NCBI GenBank assembly: GCA_036939755.1
Contig: JALLAZ010001836.1
Location: 1 to 12,531, forward strand
Source of the DNA: Stephanodiscus triporus
Lineage: Eukaryota > Bacillariophyta > Thalassiosirophyceae > Thalassiosirales > Thalassiosiraceae
DNA length: 12,531 nucleotides
Direction of reading: 5' to 3'
Shown in pieces: positions 1-8,663 of this stretch (the stretch's first letter is position 1; each line of letters begins with the position of its first letter). The notes below the pieces were generated by a model. That model searched no databases, was not told the DNA's origin, and saw only the letters and a program-made list of their open reading frames with translations. A program made the translations under genes and the position numbers.

Positions 1-96
1 CGCAATAAATTATTGCAATATTCTGTTGAACTGTTGGGGAGGAAGGGGGTGTGCTCGTGTTTTGGAATAGAGCCAAGTGGTGATCTTGAATGAGGA

Positions 97-582
97 GTGT
101 GGATGGTGTGGTTGTGGTGGGAACTTGCCAGGTTGCAGGCGTGTGTCAAAAAGTGCAACTACTTTCGGAAGAATGGCAAATACTACCAGCGGAAACATTT
201 GTACGCACGAATGAATGCGGCGAAGGAGAGAGATGATGATGAAGCAGCTCGTCAGATCCTTGCTATCATCCAGCGGGAAAAGGACAAGAGCTTCTGGTGG
301 AGAATGACCTTTTCCTTGGGAACTCCAAGGGCGGTGCATGTTTCCGGGCCCAAGTCTGGACACCATCTGGTCCAATATCCATAAGAAATGCTTTCACCTC
401 GCAGAGTCGGCGCTGCTGTGCACAGGTCTCCTGCGGGGAACCTTTGGCTACAACGCTATATGTCAAACGTCACACGAGATCTTGGAAGGGACGTATGATT
501 ATCCACCAGACTTCGACCAAGCCACCAGGGAGATTCTAATGGAGTGCGCATCCATCCGCCTTCGTATCCCCAGCCATCTGTA
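97..582 (+). pseudogene. Retroelement fragment, N-terminal region before the RT
   Basis: Open from 97 in frame 1, the translation is Lys/Arg/Tyr-rich with a charged helical stretch (KERDDDEAARQILAIIQRE at about 220-278). Coding character then moves to a second frame at about 300-370 (FLGNSKGGACFR) and to a third from about 380 to 582 (FHLAESALLCTGLLRG, then YDYPPDFDQATREI). The last segment runs directly into the RT frame near 580, so the three pieces look like one ancestral coding stretch broken by at least two indels before a further shift into the RT. The region has no recognised catalytic motif. No endonuclease domain is visible; it may lie upstream of the window or be absent. The TGA at 91-93 closes frame 1 just upstream. 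Confidence 0.7.
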
Positions 583-1773
583 AGCCCATTAATCACAAAA
601 GAAGACTGGGGGAATCACTGGGGACGGGCAAAGGAGGAAACTTCATCCTCTATATCCCAACGTCACTTTGGCCATTACCAAGCAGGTCTAAGATCAACAT
701 ACGTAGTAGCACACCTACAGGCCTTGATTGCTACACTGACGATCAAGCGTGGGATCGACCTGGATCGGTGGTCACAAGGTCTATCGGTGATGTTAGAGAA
801 GATCTTCGGCTGCGCACTAATCACAAAGCTACGCTCGATCCTTTTGATGGAGGCGGACTTTAACGCAGCAAATAAGACCATCTATGGGGTTCGGATGCTG
901 GCCAATGTTTGTAAGTACCGCCTCATGCCAGAGGAAATCTTCAGTGAGCGCAACCATCTCGCGGACGGCGGCACACTCTCCAAGGTACTTTTCTTTGATA
1001 TTGCTTGCCAATTGCGCCGACCTGCAGGCTTGGCATCGGTTGACGCGAACAAATGTTATGACCGTATTGCCCACCCGATGGCATCAATGGTTTTTCAGGC
1101 ATTCGGCGTCCCGACAGGTCCGATCCAATCCATGCTAACGACTCTACAAGATATGAAATTTTATCTTCGCACAGGTTATGGCGACTCTACGGGATACGTC
1201 GGGGGTACTAAGGGCGCTTCAATCATGGCGGTCAAAAACCAGGGTATGTGCCAAGGCAATGGAGCAGCCCCAGCGGCATGGACGGTAGTTAGTATTCCAA
1301 TGATCTCTGCCCATAAAAGGAAGGGTCACGGCGCCCATTTCCTGACACCGATGAGTAACTTGCGGTGTCACCTTGCTGGTGGACTTTTCGTAGACGATAC
1401 CGACCTCTTTCATCTTGATATGTGGACAACGGAAACTGCTGCCGAGGCCCATGCGCACCTACAGGACGTGGTGATAAATTGGGGACAACTTCTGCGCGCC
1501 ACAGGGGGGGGCCTGAAACCGGGAAAGTGCTCGTTCTATCTCATATCCTTCAGGTGGAAAGCGGACGGCACATGGATCTATGATCTTAACGATTCCTGTG
1601 AAGACTTCGCGTTGGGTGTACCTGGGGCGGATGACTTTCTAGAAGAGATCGCACACCTACCGGTCGACCAAGCAATAAAGCCCCTTGGCTCGATGACATG
1701 TCCCTCCGGCAATAGCTCCGCTGCTCTGGGTCAGATGAAAACACAAGGACAGGAATGGGTCGATAAAGTTTAG
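544..1773 (+). pseudogene. Retroelement fragment, reverse transcriptase domain
   Basis: This is the best-preserved part, open for 409 codons. The first roughly 12 codons before 580 are probably out of the ancestral frame, and homology-like sequence starts near SPLITKEDW. RT motif A is ASVDANKCYDRI (Asp at 1042-1044), motif B is QGNGAAP (Gln at 1252-1254), motif C is FVDD (Asp pair at 1393-1398), and a motif D-like GGGLKPGKC follows near 1510-1530. All three expected catalytic Asp residues are present, so the RT core itself is not obviously dead. It would copy element RNA into DNA, usually primed at a nicked target. The frame ends at TAG 1771-1773, and coding character resumes in another frame just after. 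Expression is unlikely because the flanking regions are broken. Confidence 0.9.
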
Positions 1774-2581
1774 CCAGTAAGCTGAGTCGTAGGAATGTTT
1801 GGTTCATGGTTGACTGTCAGTTCTGGCCAAGGGTCGGATACAGTATCTGCAACAACATCGCTTCATGGGGGGATCTGGACAGCTGCCTGCAGCGAGTGTA
1901 TTGGCAAATGGTGGCAAAGGGGGGGTCTGACGGACGGCCCCCGTTGGTCTGCATCAAATAGATCGAGGATTCTACGGTATCAGTTGTCCCCACTTGGGAG
2001 TGGAATGCCTTGCAGGTCAATTATCGAAGCTCCTTATCCACTATGGGTGCAAATCTGGAGTAGGGATCGAAATGCAAGTTTCCATGGAATTATTTGCCAC
2101 TGAACTTGGCCTATCATCACAACCCGTACAGACACCGTACTTGACCTATAGCAAGTTCATAACACACACATGGCTCAAGACTGTATGGGAGAAGGTGCAT
2201 AAGTTCAACATCAAGATCGAAATTGGCCCTTTGGTGATCAAGCCTCCACGAGAGGGGGATAAATGGTTTATGCAGGCGGTGAGTGAATCCGGTTACACCA
2301 TACCTGAGGAATGGGCAGCTATCAATAGATTTCGTTGTCATCAACAGGTTCTATTCCTCTCGGACGTCCTGGATGCCGGGGGAAAAAGCTTGGATAAGAA
2401 ATATCTCACACCGCGCGGCGACAACGAAGTATGGTCCACATTAATCTTCCCACTCGAAAAGCCACCACGGAAACACATCGCTCTGTGGCAGAGGGTCCTG
2501 TACTCTCTTGCTCCGAGGGTATGTGTCCAAAACCGTGTTTGTCGGTTCTTAACCAAAGGACATAAAGTGTGGGAGTGGTGA
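1774..2581 (+). pseudogene. Retroelement fragment, post-RT connection region
   Basis: After the RT stop, coding character continues in frame 2 rather than frame 1, clearest from about 1935 (HQIDRGFYGISCPHLGVE) to the TGA at 2579-2581. The stretch from about 1994 is open for 195 codons and contains WLKTVWEKVHKFNIKIEIGP, KWFMQAV, NRFRCHQQVLFLSDVLDAGG and FPLEKPP. These look like a structured domain between RT and RNase H and match my memory of the same diatom RT family. I know of no enzymatic role for it. One frameshift separates it from the RT, and a stop at 2579 separates it from the RNase H part that resumes at about 2624. Confidence 0.75.
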
Positions 2582-2623
2582 TTTCATCAGGAGTCTAACT
2601 GACTGCTATGACTAGAAGGGGCT

Positions 2624-3345
2624 GTGATGGACGTTTACACACCCTCTGCTATTCCATTATACTCAAATAGACCTAATTTCTGGATGAGGTCAAGGATAGG
2701 ACTCACCGCAGAATATATTGGAGAAGTCTGCTCTGTGAAATCTGTCGCCCTTGCCATCTATAGCATTCTCTCCACGGCAGTCGCAGCTCCCACCCCTCAC
2801 CCTCCGCAAAATTTATGGAGCGCAATCGCAGAGTGGGGAGAGACATGGCTGTGGGACAACCTCACACTCCGAGGGGATCCATCTTGGCTGGAGGAGGCCA
2901 TTGCTGATAATTCCCTTATGGCCGTTACGGACGGCTCCTATACAAAGGAAATCTACCCAAACTTGAACTCGGCGGCCTTTGTATTCAAGTGCTCGAAAGG
3001 ACGTGGGCATCTATGGGGCTCCTTCGTGGAAAATTCTCCAGACGCTGACAGCTACCGCGGTGAACTCTCGGCCTGGTGATGGCTATTTATCTGATCTTAC
3101 GGGGTGTTAATGCAGTTTCCCCGAATTTAACCGGCTCGGTGCTTATCCTTTCGGATTGCTTAGGCGCCCTGAAGAAGGTCAGCGATCTCCCCCCCACCAA
3201 ATCCCAACTAGATGCCGACACTCCGACATTCTAAAAAATATTATGGTTAACTGCAGCAACCTATCCTTCTCACTGACCCACTCCCACGTGAAGGCACACC
3301 AAGTATCCAGCTTAATTGTCAGATGGATTACCACGCAAAGCAGGC
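2624..3345 (+). pseudogene. Retroelement fragment, RNase H domain
   Basis: The RNase H signature is spread over three or more frames. VTDGSYT carries the first Asp (2930-2932). GEL carries the Glu (3062-3064) before a frameshift and a TGA at 3077-3079. LMAIYLIL, then LSDCLGAL with the next Asp (3154-3156), follow in frame 1. HVKAHQ (from 3285) and MDYHAKQA (from 3323) give the conserved His and the final Asp in two further frames. All the expected D-E-D-H-D positions remain recognisable although the protein is broken. In an intact element this domain would remove the RNA strand during cDNA synthesis. The upstream portion (2624-2900) is a Trp-rich linker of unknown role. Confidence 0.82.
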
Positions 3346-3904
3346 AATCTATGAAGCTTATAAATCAAAGGACACCCCAACCAGACGATTCCCACTAGAA
3401 CCAATATGTGTGTTTCTGGGGCGTAACAAATTGATGTCCAATGGTGGGGACCATTTGACGTTTTGGGTGCACAAACAGTTGGCCAGGTCCCACTTCCACA
3501 AAAAAAATGTCCTCCATACCCACCAATTTGATCTGGTGGACTGGGACTCGATTCACACAGCTCTCTGCAGGGTTCCCCGGATGTTCCAACTAGTATGGGC
3601 GTGCAAACAGGTCATGGATATCGCACCAGCGAATGGCAACAGACCGTGGGAACGGGACCTCTGTCCTCTCTGCCCCAGCTGCTGTGCCCAAGTACCGGAG
3701 ACATGCTCACACATCCTTTTTTGCAATAACACGGGCAGAGTTGACGTCCTGATTGCATCGATTGATCTACTGGCTTCCTGGCTGGCAGAGGTGGATACCG
3801 ACCCGGATTTGCGGGATTGTATTGTGGAGTATGCAAGAGGGCGGGGGAGCCTACCGTATATACCGGGGTTTAAGCACCACCGGGGTTTAAGCACCAGACA
3901 CTAA
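3323..3904 (+). pseudogene. Retroelement fragment, C-terminal zinc-binding tail
   Basis: This frame is open for 193 codons. It continues the RNase H end (DYHAK), then has a region with WVHKQLARSHFH, and then a Cys/His cluster at about 3662-3724 that reads C-P-L-C...ET-C-S-H-I-L-F-C. A CPxC...ETxxHxxxC arrangement is typical of the tail zinc motif of many LINE-type polyproteins and is thought to help bind template or target nucleic acid. It is followed by DLRDCIVEYARGRG. The last 17 codons (from 3851) lie in the inverted-repeat segment and are probably not original protein, so the retroelement tail looks interrupted there. Confidence 0.75.
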
Positions 3905-4151
3905 ATCTATCAAATTAGCAAATTAGATAAACTCAAATTTGAGATTGATGCGACCGTTTTAAGAAAATGGGGGCCACACAAAAACGATTCAGCTCAACAA
4001 GACGAATCCAACGGTATGCTGGTCGTCTAATAAGGATTAACACAGCCCTTAATCTTAATTTTTTACGACATGGGGATCAAGAGATTCCGAACGATTTAGC
4101 TGTCGCATCGGAAAACATTAGCTGGTGCTTAAACCCCGATATATACGGTAG
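3851..4151. mobile_element. 301-bp segment with 29-bp terminal inverted repeats, MITE-like
   Basis: The left end (3851-3879, starting CTACCGTATATACCGGGG) and right end (4123-4151, ending GATATATACGGTAG) are reverse complements over 29 bp with a single mismatch. The interior is AT-rich, has no transposase, and has only a short open stretch of about 41 codons (3905-4030, with KFEIDATVLRKWGPHK) of unknown meaning. The size and terminal inverted repeats suggest a non-autonomous DNA element. No target-site duplication is visible beside the ends, which argues for caution: it may instead be an inverted duplication, or an old insertion whose flanks have changed. It sits where the retroelement coding sequence ends. 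Confidence 0.55.
3862..3895. repeat. 17-bp perfect tandem duplication at the left terminal repeat
   Basis: ACCGGGGTTTAAGCACC occurs at 3862-3878 and again at 3879-3895. The right terminal repeat has only one copy, so the duplication occurred on the left side only. Confidence 0.85.
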
Positions 4152-4371
4152 TTTATGGTAATGTGTGACCTAGCGCACGCAACCATAAAATTTGTCATGG
4201 CACCACTGGAAGTTGGCCCTGATTTTGCCCCCAATTTGAAGGTCCAATTAGTGAGAGAATTTACTAAGTAAATTTAAAATCTAAAGTAGAAATCTGCTTA
4301 AGTATTTTGAAACTAAAAATGAAAGTCTGTTAAGTAAAGGCTCTTTCTCTTAAGTACTTAAACTACGATCA

Positions 4372-4394
4372 ATCATATCTCAGCCAGATATGAT
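4372..4394. repeat. Perfect 9-bp inverted repeat with 5-nt loop
   Basis: ATCATATCT (4372-4380) and AGATATGAT (4386-4394) are exact reverse complements around CAGCC. The stem is AT-rich with no T-run after it, so a terminator role is not indicated. It lies 258 bp before the PGRL1-like start codon and could be a protein-binding dyad or chance. Confidence 0.6.
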
Positions 4395-4508
4395 CACCGA
4401 ACCATGCCCCAAGTGGGACTTCCTATTTTTTGACCTGCCGAACAAGTCTCAGTGGGAGGGAAGCAACATTCGTGCTTTTAAGGGACCCAATGGTAAATTC
4501 AGGTCAAA

Positions 4509-4567
4509 CGTACAGTAGTACCATACTTATCGTACCTACGATACCTACTACTAAGTACTGTATCTAC
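4509..4567 (+). promoter_or_regulatory. Putative upstream element of the PGRL1-like gene
   Basis: The cluster contains nested dyads: TATCGTA/TACGATA around CC (4528-4543) inside AGTAGTA (4514-4520) and TACTACT (4546-4552). The word CGTACCTACGATA (4531-4543) ends 109 bp before the ATG at 4652. A near-identical word, CGTACCGTACGATA, lies at a similar distance before the Era gene, which is the main reason to call it regulatory. It may be a core promoter or transcription-factor site; no family is assigned. Confidence 0.4.
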
Positions 4568-4651
4568 ATCATCATATCCCTTCAACCGGCTCGTGCTCGA
4601 CGTTCCCCCTGCTTGCAGTATCCACCACACCTTCCTCGTCATTCTCCCACC

Positions 4652-6065
4652 ATGGTGACTATACCCCGCTTCGCAATGGCATTTTCATGCCTCGTCGCCA
4701 GATCCGATGCGTTCACTCCCTCTCTTGCCGGAAGGACTTTGAATTCCTTCCGCGGTCCGGCGGCGGGACGTCCTCTGTTCGCCGAAGGGGGCGATGGGCC
4801 CAAGGATGGCTCCATGATCACTAGCGCACGCAAGGAGATCGGGTACGATGCGGCCTCCGGTCGGTTCTTTGAGACCAACATCGACTCCGAGGATTGCATC
4901 CCCGACAACGAATATTGCATTATTGACAAGGACTCTGGATCGCCGGTGCGCTTGACGTTGGAGGAGAAGGAGAGGATTTTCCTCGACGCTCTTCAGGTGA
5001 GCGTTTGGTGACGATTGATTTTCCGTGCGCAACGGCACTAGAATATTTGCTTCTAACACCGCCCGTTTCTTTTGCAGTCCTACTATATCAGTGGACGACA
5101 GCTCCTCAATGACGCGGATTTTGATCTCTTGAAAGAGGACCTTGCTTGGAATGGCTCTTCCATGGTGCAGATGAATCGTCAGGAGACCAAGTACCTCGCG
5201 GCAGTGCAGGCATACTTGAAGGGGAATCCGATCCTTTCGGACGCCGAATTCGATCAGCTCAAGGCGCAGCTTAAAGAGGAGGGTTCTCAATTTGCGTCTT
5301 CGAAGGAACCAAAGTGCTACATCGGTGAGTCGTTCGGCGCGGTACAAACGACGTTTCACATCACTCCCCACTACTCGCGGAAGATTTGTTAATCAACTCT
5401 TCGCCCTCTTCGATTAACTCTGCCTACTATCACCTCTTTTTTCCCTTCATTAGATACTGGTATTTGCACCGTGACATACCAGCCCGACAACTTTCGAAAC
5501 AACCTTTTGTACCTCCCTGTTGGCGCGATCCTCAGTATTGTCTGGCTAGCTCTTGGATTCGAACTTATCGAGCCAATCATTCGCATCAACCCCATAGTTT
5601 TGGCAGCCCTTGGCGCGCCTCTTATCTACAACGGATCTATCTCTATCACTGACTCATTCATCTTCCCTAACAACAAAATTGTTTATGGTCCTTGCCCAGT
5701 CTGTGAAACAGAAACCAGGGTTTACTTTGGTGATATTTTAGGAGTGGAGGTAAGTTTTCTTACTGTCCTTGTCTATCCAACATTTAAAAATTATCCCGTC
5801 TAAAAGAAGCGTTGATGCTCCTATCGTTATCATGACAACATTAGGGATTTGGAGATGGTGAGTACCTCTGTGCGCTTGGTAGCGAGGACAGGATGTTTGA
5901 TTGGTTTAAACAGTACTTTACCCGACTTCCATAGTTTCACATCAATACTTCGTGTAATTTTTACAACTCCCCGCAGTTGCTTCTGTGAAATGCACTAAGT
6001 GCAAATCTGAAATTAACGTCCAGAGGAAATCGCTCCGTGCATCTACCCTCCCCAAAAATGATTGA
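4652..6065 (+). CDS. PGRL1: PGRL1-like thylakoid protein, plastid-targeted, five exons
   Basis: Exons 4652-4996, 5078-5324, 5454-5749, 5845-5857 and 5977-6065 join through GT-AG introns of 81, 129, 95 and 119 bp into 329 residues ending at TGA 6063-6065. The ATG has context CACCATGG; a second in-frame ATG at 4676 is possible. The N-terminus has a short signal-like segment followed by SDA/FTP, matching the diatom plastid presequence pattern with Phe after the cleavage site. Conserved stretches include LTLEEKERIFLDALQSYY and two repeated acidic modules (FDLLKEDL near 130, FDQLKAQL near 175). Two membrane segments lie at about 215-236 and 244-262. A four-Cys motif is formed by CPVC (278-281) and CTKC (306-309). 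In plants PGRL1 works with PGR5 to return ferredoxin electrons to the plastoquinone pool (cyclic flow around photosystem I), with redox-active Cys. The family call rests on remembered similarity. Confidence 0.88.
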
Positions 6066-6117
6066 GAAAGAAATCCTTCGGCGAAGTTGACGCTTCCTGC
6101 TGAATGTCAGGAGTAGA

Positions 6118-6147
6118 AGATCTTGTTGCGTGAGATCTTGTTGCGTG
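6118..6147. repeat. 15-bp perfect tandem duplication
   Basis: AGATCTTGTTGCGTG occurs at 6118-6132 and at 6133-6147, just after the PGRL1-like stop codon. It is likely slippage in the 3' UTR. Confidence 0.85.
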
Positions 6148-6637
6148 TGAGACTTCATGAATAGAACATACATTGTCCATCATAAATGTAAGTCATATTG
6201 AGGACATGATAAGCTAAATCCTAAACCGTATCAAAAGTAGAGTTGGCAGTGGTAGCCTCATCTGTGGGCATGCCATGCTGCGTTCTATTTCATTTTTCCT
6301 AGGGTAGAAAATAACGCCACCTCATGAATTCTTCAACACGTAGCGACCTCACTTCGGGGGTGCTTCTGATCATGACTGCCTTCCACAGTCAGGGCTCAAT
6401 CCTGAGAAAAATTAATGATCGGATTCCGATAGTAAATTCTACGATACACTGAATTGGAATCCGCTCATTTTTACGGTGCCTTAACGAGATGGGAGAGCAG
6501 ATAGATTGTGTGTTAGAGCGATTATCTGAGAGCTCTAACAAATGGTGACACGTCAGCGGACCCATCCTTGATGGCCAGACCTCTCTCAGTCCCGAGTGCA
6601 GCGGTAGGAGTCCCCGACTCCTTAAGGGTTCTCAAAC

Positions 6638-6669
6638 TACGTACCGTACGATAGGTAAGAAGTACGTAC
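6638..6669 (+). promoter_or_regulatory. Putative upstream element of the Era gene
   Basis: CGTACCGTACGATA (6640-6653) ends 119 bp before the ATG at 6772 and is followed by GGTAAGAAGTACGTAC. The same ordered pattern (CGTACC, TACGATA, then AAGTAC) occurs before the PGRL1-like gene in the same orientation. This suggests a shared transcription signal, though two copies are thin evidence. Confidence 0.4.
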
Positions 6670-6771
6670 ATTTTTGATCCCCGGCTGGCGCGCCATCACA
6701 TCATCTCTATCATAATATCTCCGAAGCACCACACAAAAAAGGGAGAGAGGATAATATATTATTATCGGAAC

Positions 6772-7973
6772 ATGATCGCGTCCGTCCTCTACCTGTCGTG
6801 CGCCGCCGCCGCCGCCGCGGCGGCGACGACGACCTCGACGCCGAGGGAGACCTCCCGACCCTTCTTCTTCCATCGAACGGCAACAACGACAACCGCCCTC
6901 GCGGCGCGTCGTCGTCTTCTTCCGTCGTCGTCGTCGTCGTCGTCGTCGTTCGTCGTCCCGCCGTCGAGCGGGGTCTTCGTCGACGGCGACGCCGACCGAC
7001 GTCGTCGTCGTCGTCGTCGTCCGGGGTCGTTGTCGTACTCATCGTCGTCTTCGTCTTCGTCTTCGAAATCGTCGTCGTCATCCGTCGGGGGCGAGGGCGA
7101 GGTCGGCCGCGGCGGGAGGAGGAACAAGTACGGCATCATCGAAAGCGCAAACGAAGAAAACGAAGACGACGACGAAGACGACGACGACGACGATGCGATC
7201 TCCCGACGACAGCGCGAGCTCCTCCTCAACCTGGAGGGCAAGCTCGACTACGAGGGGAGGATATCGTCGCGCATGACGGCGTCGGCGGAGGACGACGCGA
7301 ATCCATCATCGTCGTCGTCCGCGACGACTAGTACGACGAAAGCGACGACCACGGCGCACAGATGCGGATTGATCACCATACTCGGGTGAGTGAGGGGGGG
7401 GGGGGGGGGGGGAAAAAAAGAAAGAAAAAGGGAACTCGCAGGGGGGGGGGGCTGCTGTCTTCGTCGGCCCAAAATTATTTTTCTCATCTTTTCCTTCTTC
7501 CGCTTTTTGCCCAACGCAAAATGCCTTGTTTTCCCTCCCTCCCTCCTTCTTTTTCTTTTGAAACGCGCCCTTGTATCTACACATTCAATCGGAAACGACG
7601 GGGGAAATATTATATGTAACTTTTCACGACACGAAAACGACCGGACAAAAATAATGTATGAAAAAACGACGGCGGCGACACACGCAAACAGCATGCCCAA
7701 CATGGGCAAGTCGACCCTCCTCAACTCCCTCCTGTCCGACGACCTCGCGATAGTCACGTCGCGTCCACAGACGACGCGTCACGCGATACTCGGCGTCATG
7801 ACGTCCGAACATACGCAGCTTTGCATCACCGACACGCCGGGGATCATAGGCAGCCCCGCTTACAAATTGCACCGGGGCATGATGGACGCGGTCAGGTCGA
7901 GCTTACGCGACGCCGACGCGTACTTGGTCGTCACGGACGTTTACAGCGGCGGCGGGAGGAAGGGGGATACGAC

Positions 7974-8004
<31 letters not shown>

Positions 8005-8623
8005 CACGGCGGGGGGGGGCTGGAGGAGGAGGAGAACGACGGCCTTGGCATAGGGGAAGAGATGCTCGAAAGGCTCCGACGATCGGGCAGGCCCGTGATC
8101 GTGTGCGTCAACAAGGTCGACCTCGTCGCGTCGTCATCGTCGTCGTCAGAGGGGGGCGCGAGAGAGGACGACGGCAGGAGGAGGAGGGCGACGACGGACG
8201 ACGGCAACAACACCCCGTCGCGAGCGGCGCGGACGGTCCTCCGATGGAGGTCGGCGCTCCCCGACGCCGTGGCCATCCTGCCGACGTGCGCCGCGAACGG
8301 ACCGTCGGATCCGGGCGTCGTCGCACTGCGTTCGATCCTCACGTCGAACGACCCGGGCGTCGACGTATGCGCGTCGATACGCGACCTCGGACGTCCCGTC
8401 CCCGGAATGTTCGTCGGCGACGCCGTCGTACCGTCCACGAGCGTGTGTCGGGAGATATTGCCGTTGGGTCCGCCGTTGTACCATCCTGACTTCTTCACCG
8501 ACAGGACCGACAGGTTCTGCGCGTCGGAATTGATCCGCGAGACGCTCTTCACGAGCCTCGGGAAGGAGCTGCCGTACTGCTGCGAGGTTAGGGTCGAGTC
8601 GTTCGACGAGTCGAGGCGGTACG

Positions 8624-8663
<40 letters not shown>

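Larger units (their letters stand above)
1..3850 (+). mobile_element. Decayed non-LTR-type retroelement (RT, RNase H, zinc tail), 5' end outside the window
   Basis: The + strand reads, in order, as pieces of one polyprotein: a basic N-terminal region, a reverse transcriptase with motifs A to D, a post-RT region, an RNase H domain with its acidic residues, and a Cys/His tail. The pieces lie in different frames, so at least six frameshifts plus stops separate them and the copy cannot encode a full protein. I see no integrase, protease or long terminal repeats, and RT followed by RNase H and a CCHC tail fits a LINE-like element. I associate this RT type, with a QGNGAAP motif B and FVDD motif C, with a repeated family in diatoms; that comes from memory. 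The 5' boundary lies left of the window. The 3' side stops at the inverted-repeat segment starting at 3851, and I recall family members continuing further. Confidence 0.88.
4152..4651. other. Gene-poor stretch with the PGRL1-like promoter and 5' UTR
   Basis: I see no convincing gene here. At 4152-4370 the DNA is AT-rich with several TTAAGTA-like words (about 4260-4360). A hairpin lies at 4372-4394 and a TAC-rich inverted-repeat cluster at 4509-4567. The remaining roughly 80 bp before the ATG at 4652 is CT-rich and is probably the 5' UTR of the PGRL1-like gene. Confidence 0.5.
6066..6771. other. Intergenic region between the PGRL1-like and Era genes
   Basis: There is no supported gene. It holds a 15-bp perfect tandem duplication (6118-6147), probably in the 3' UTR of the upstream gene. 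An imperfect dyad GGATTCC...GGAATCC lies at about 6420-6463. A TAC/GTA-rich cluster at 6638-6669 looks like the Era promoter, and a purine-rich leader leads into the ATG at 6772. I found no tRNA-like or snoRNA-like structure. Confidence 0.5.

Noticed and set aside
2..16. GCAATAA-A-TTATTGC dyad at the window start
   Set aside because: It is a short AT-rich palindrome at the cut edge with no context, so chance is likely.
1..3850. LTR retrotransposon or viral insertion as the source of the RT
   Set aside because: There is no integrase, protease, capsid-like or long terminal repeat sequence; motif order and the CCHC tail fit a LINE-type element.
4685..5371. Minus-strand 228-codon open frame across the PGRL1-like gene
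   Set aside because: It is the antisense of exons 1 and 2, crosses an intron, and the + strand encodes a recognisable spliced protein.
7390..7691. Starting the Era gene inside the intron (open frame from 7390)
   Set aside because: That start gives poly-Gly/Lys sequence and loses the P-loop glycine. Splicing 7385 to 7692 restores GMPNMGKST exactly.
7975..8661. GAC repeats as a CRISPR array or structured satellite
   Set aside because: They are in-frame codon microsatellites inside exons, with no spacer-repeat pattern.
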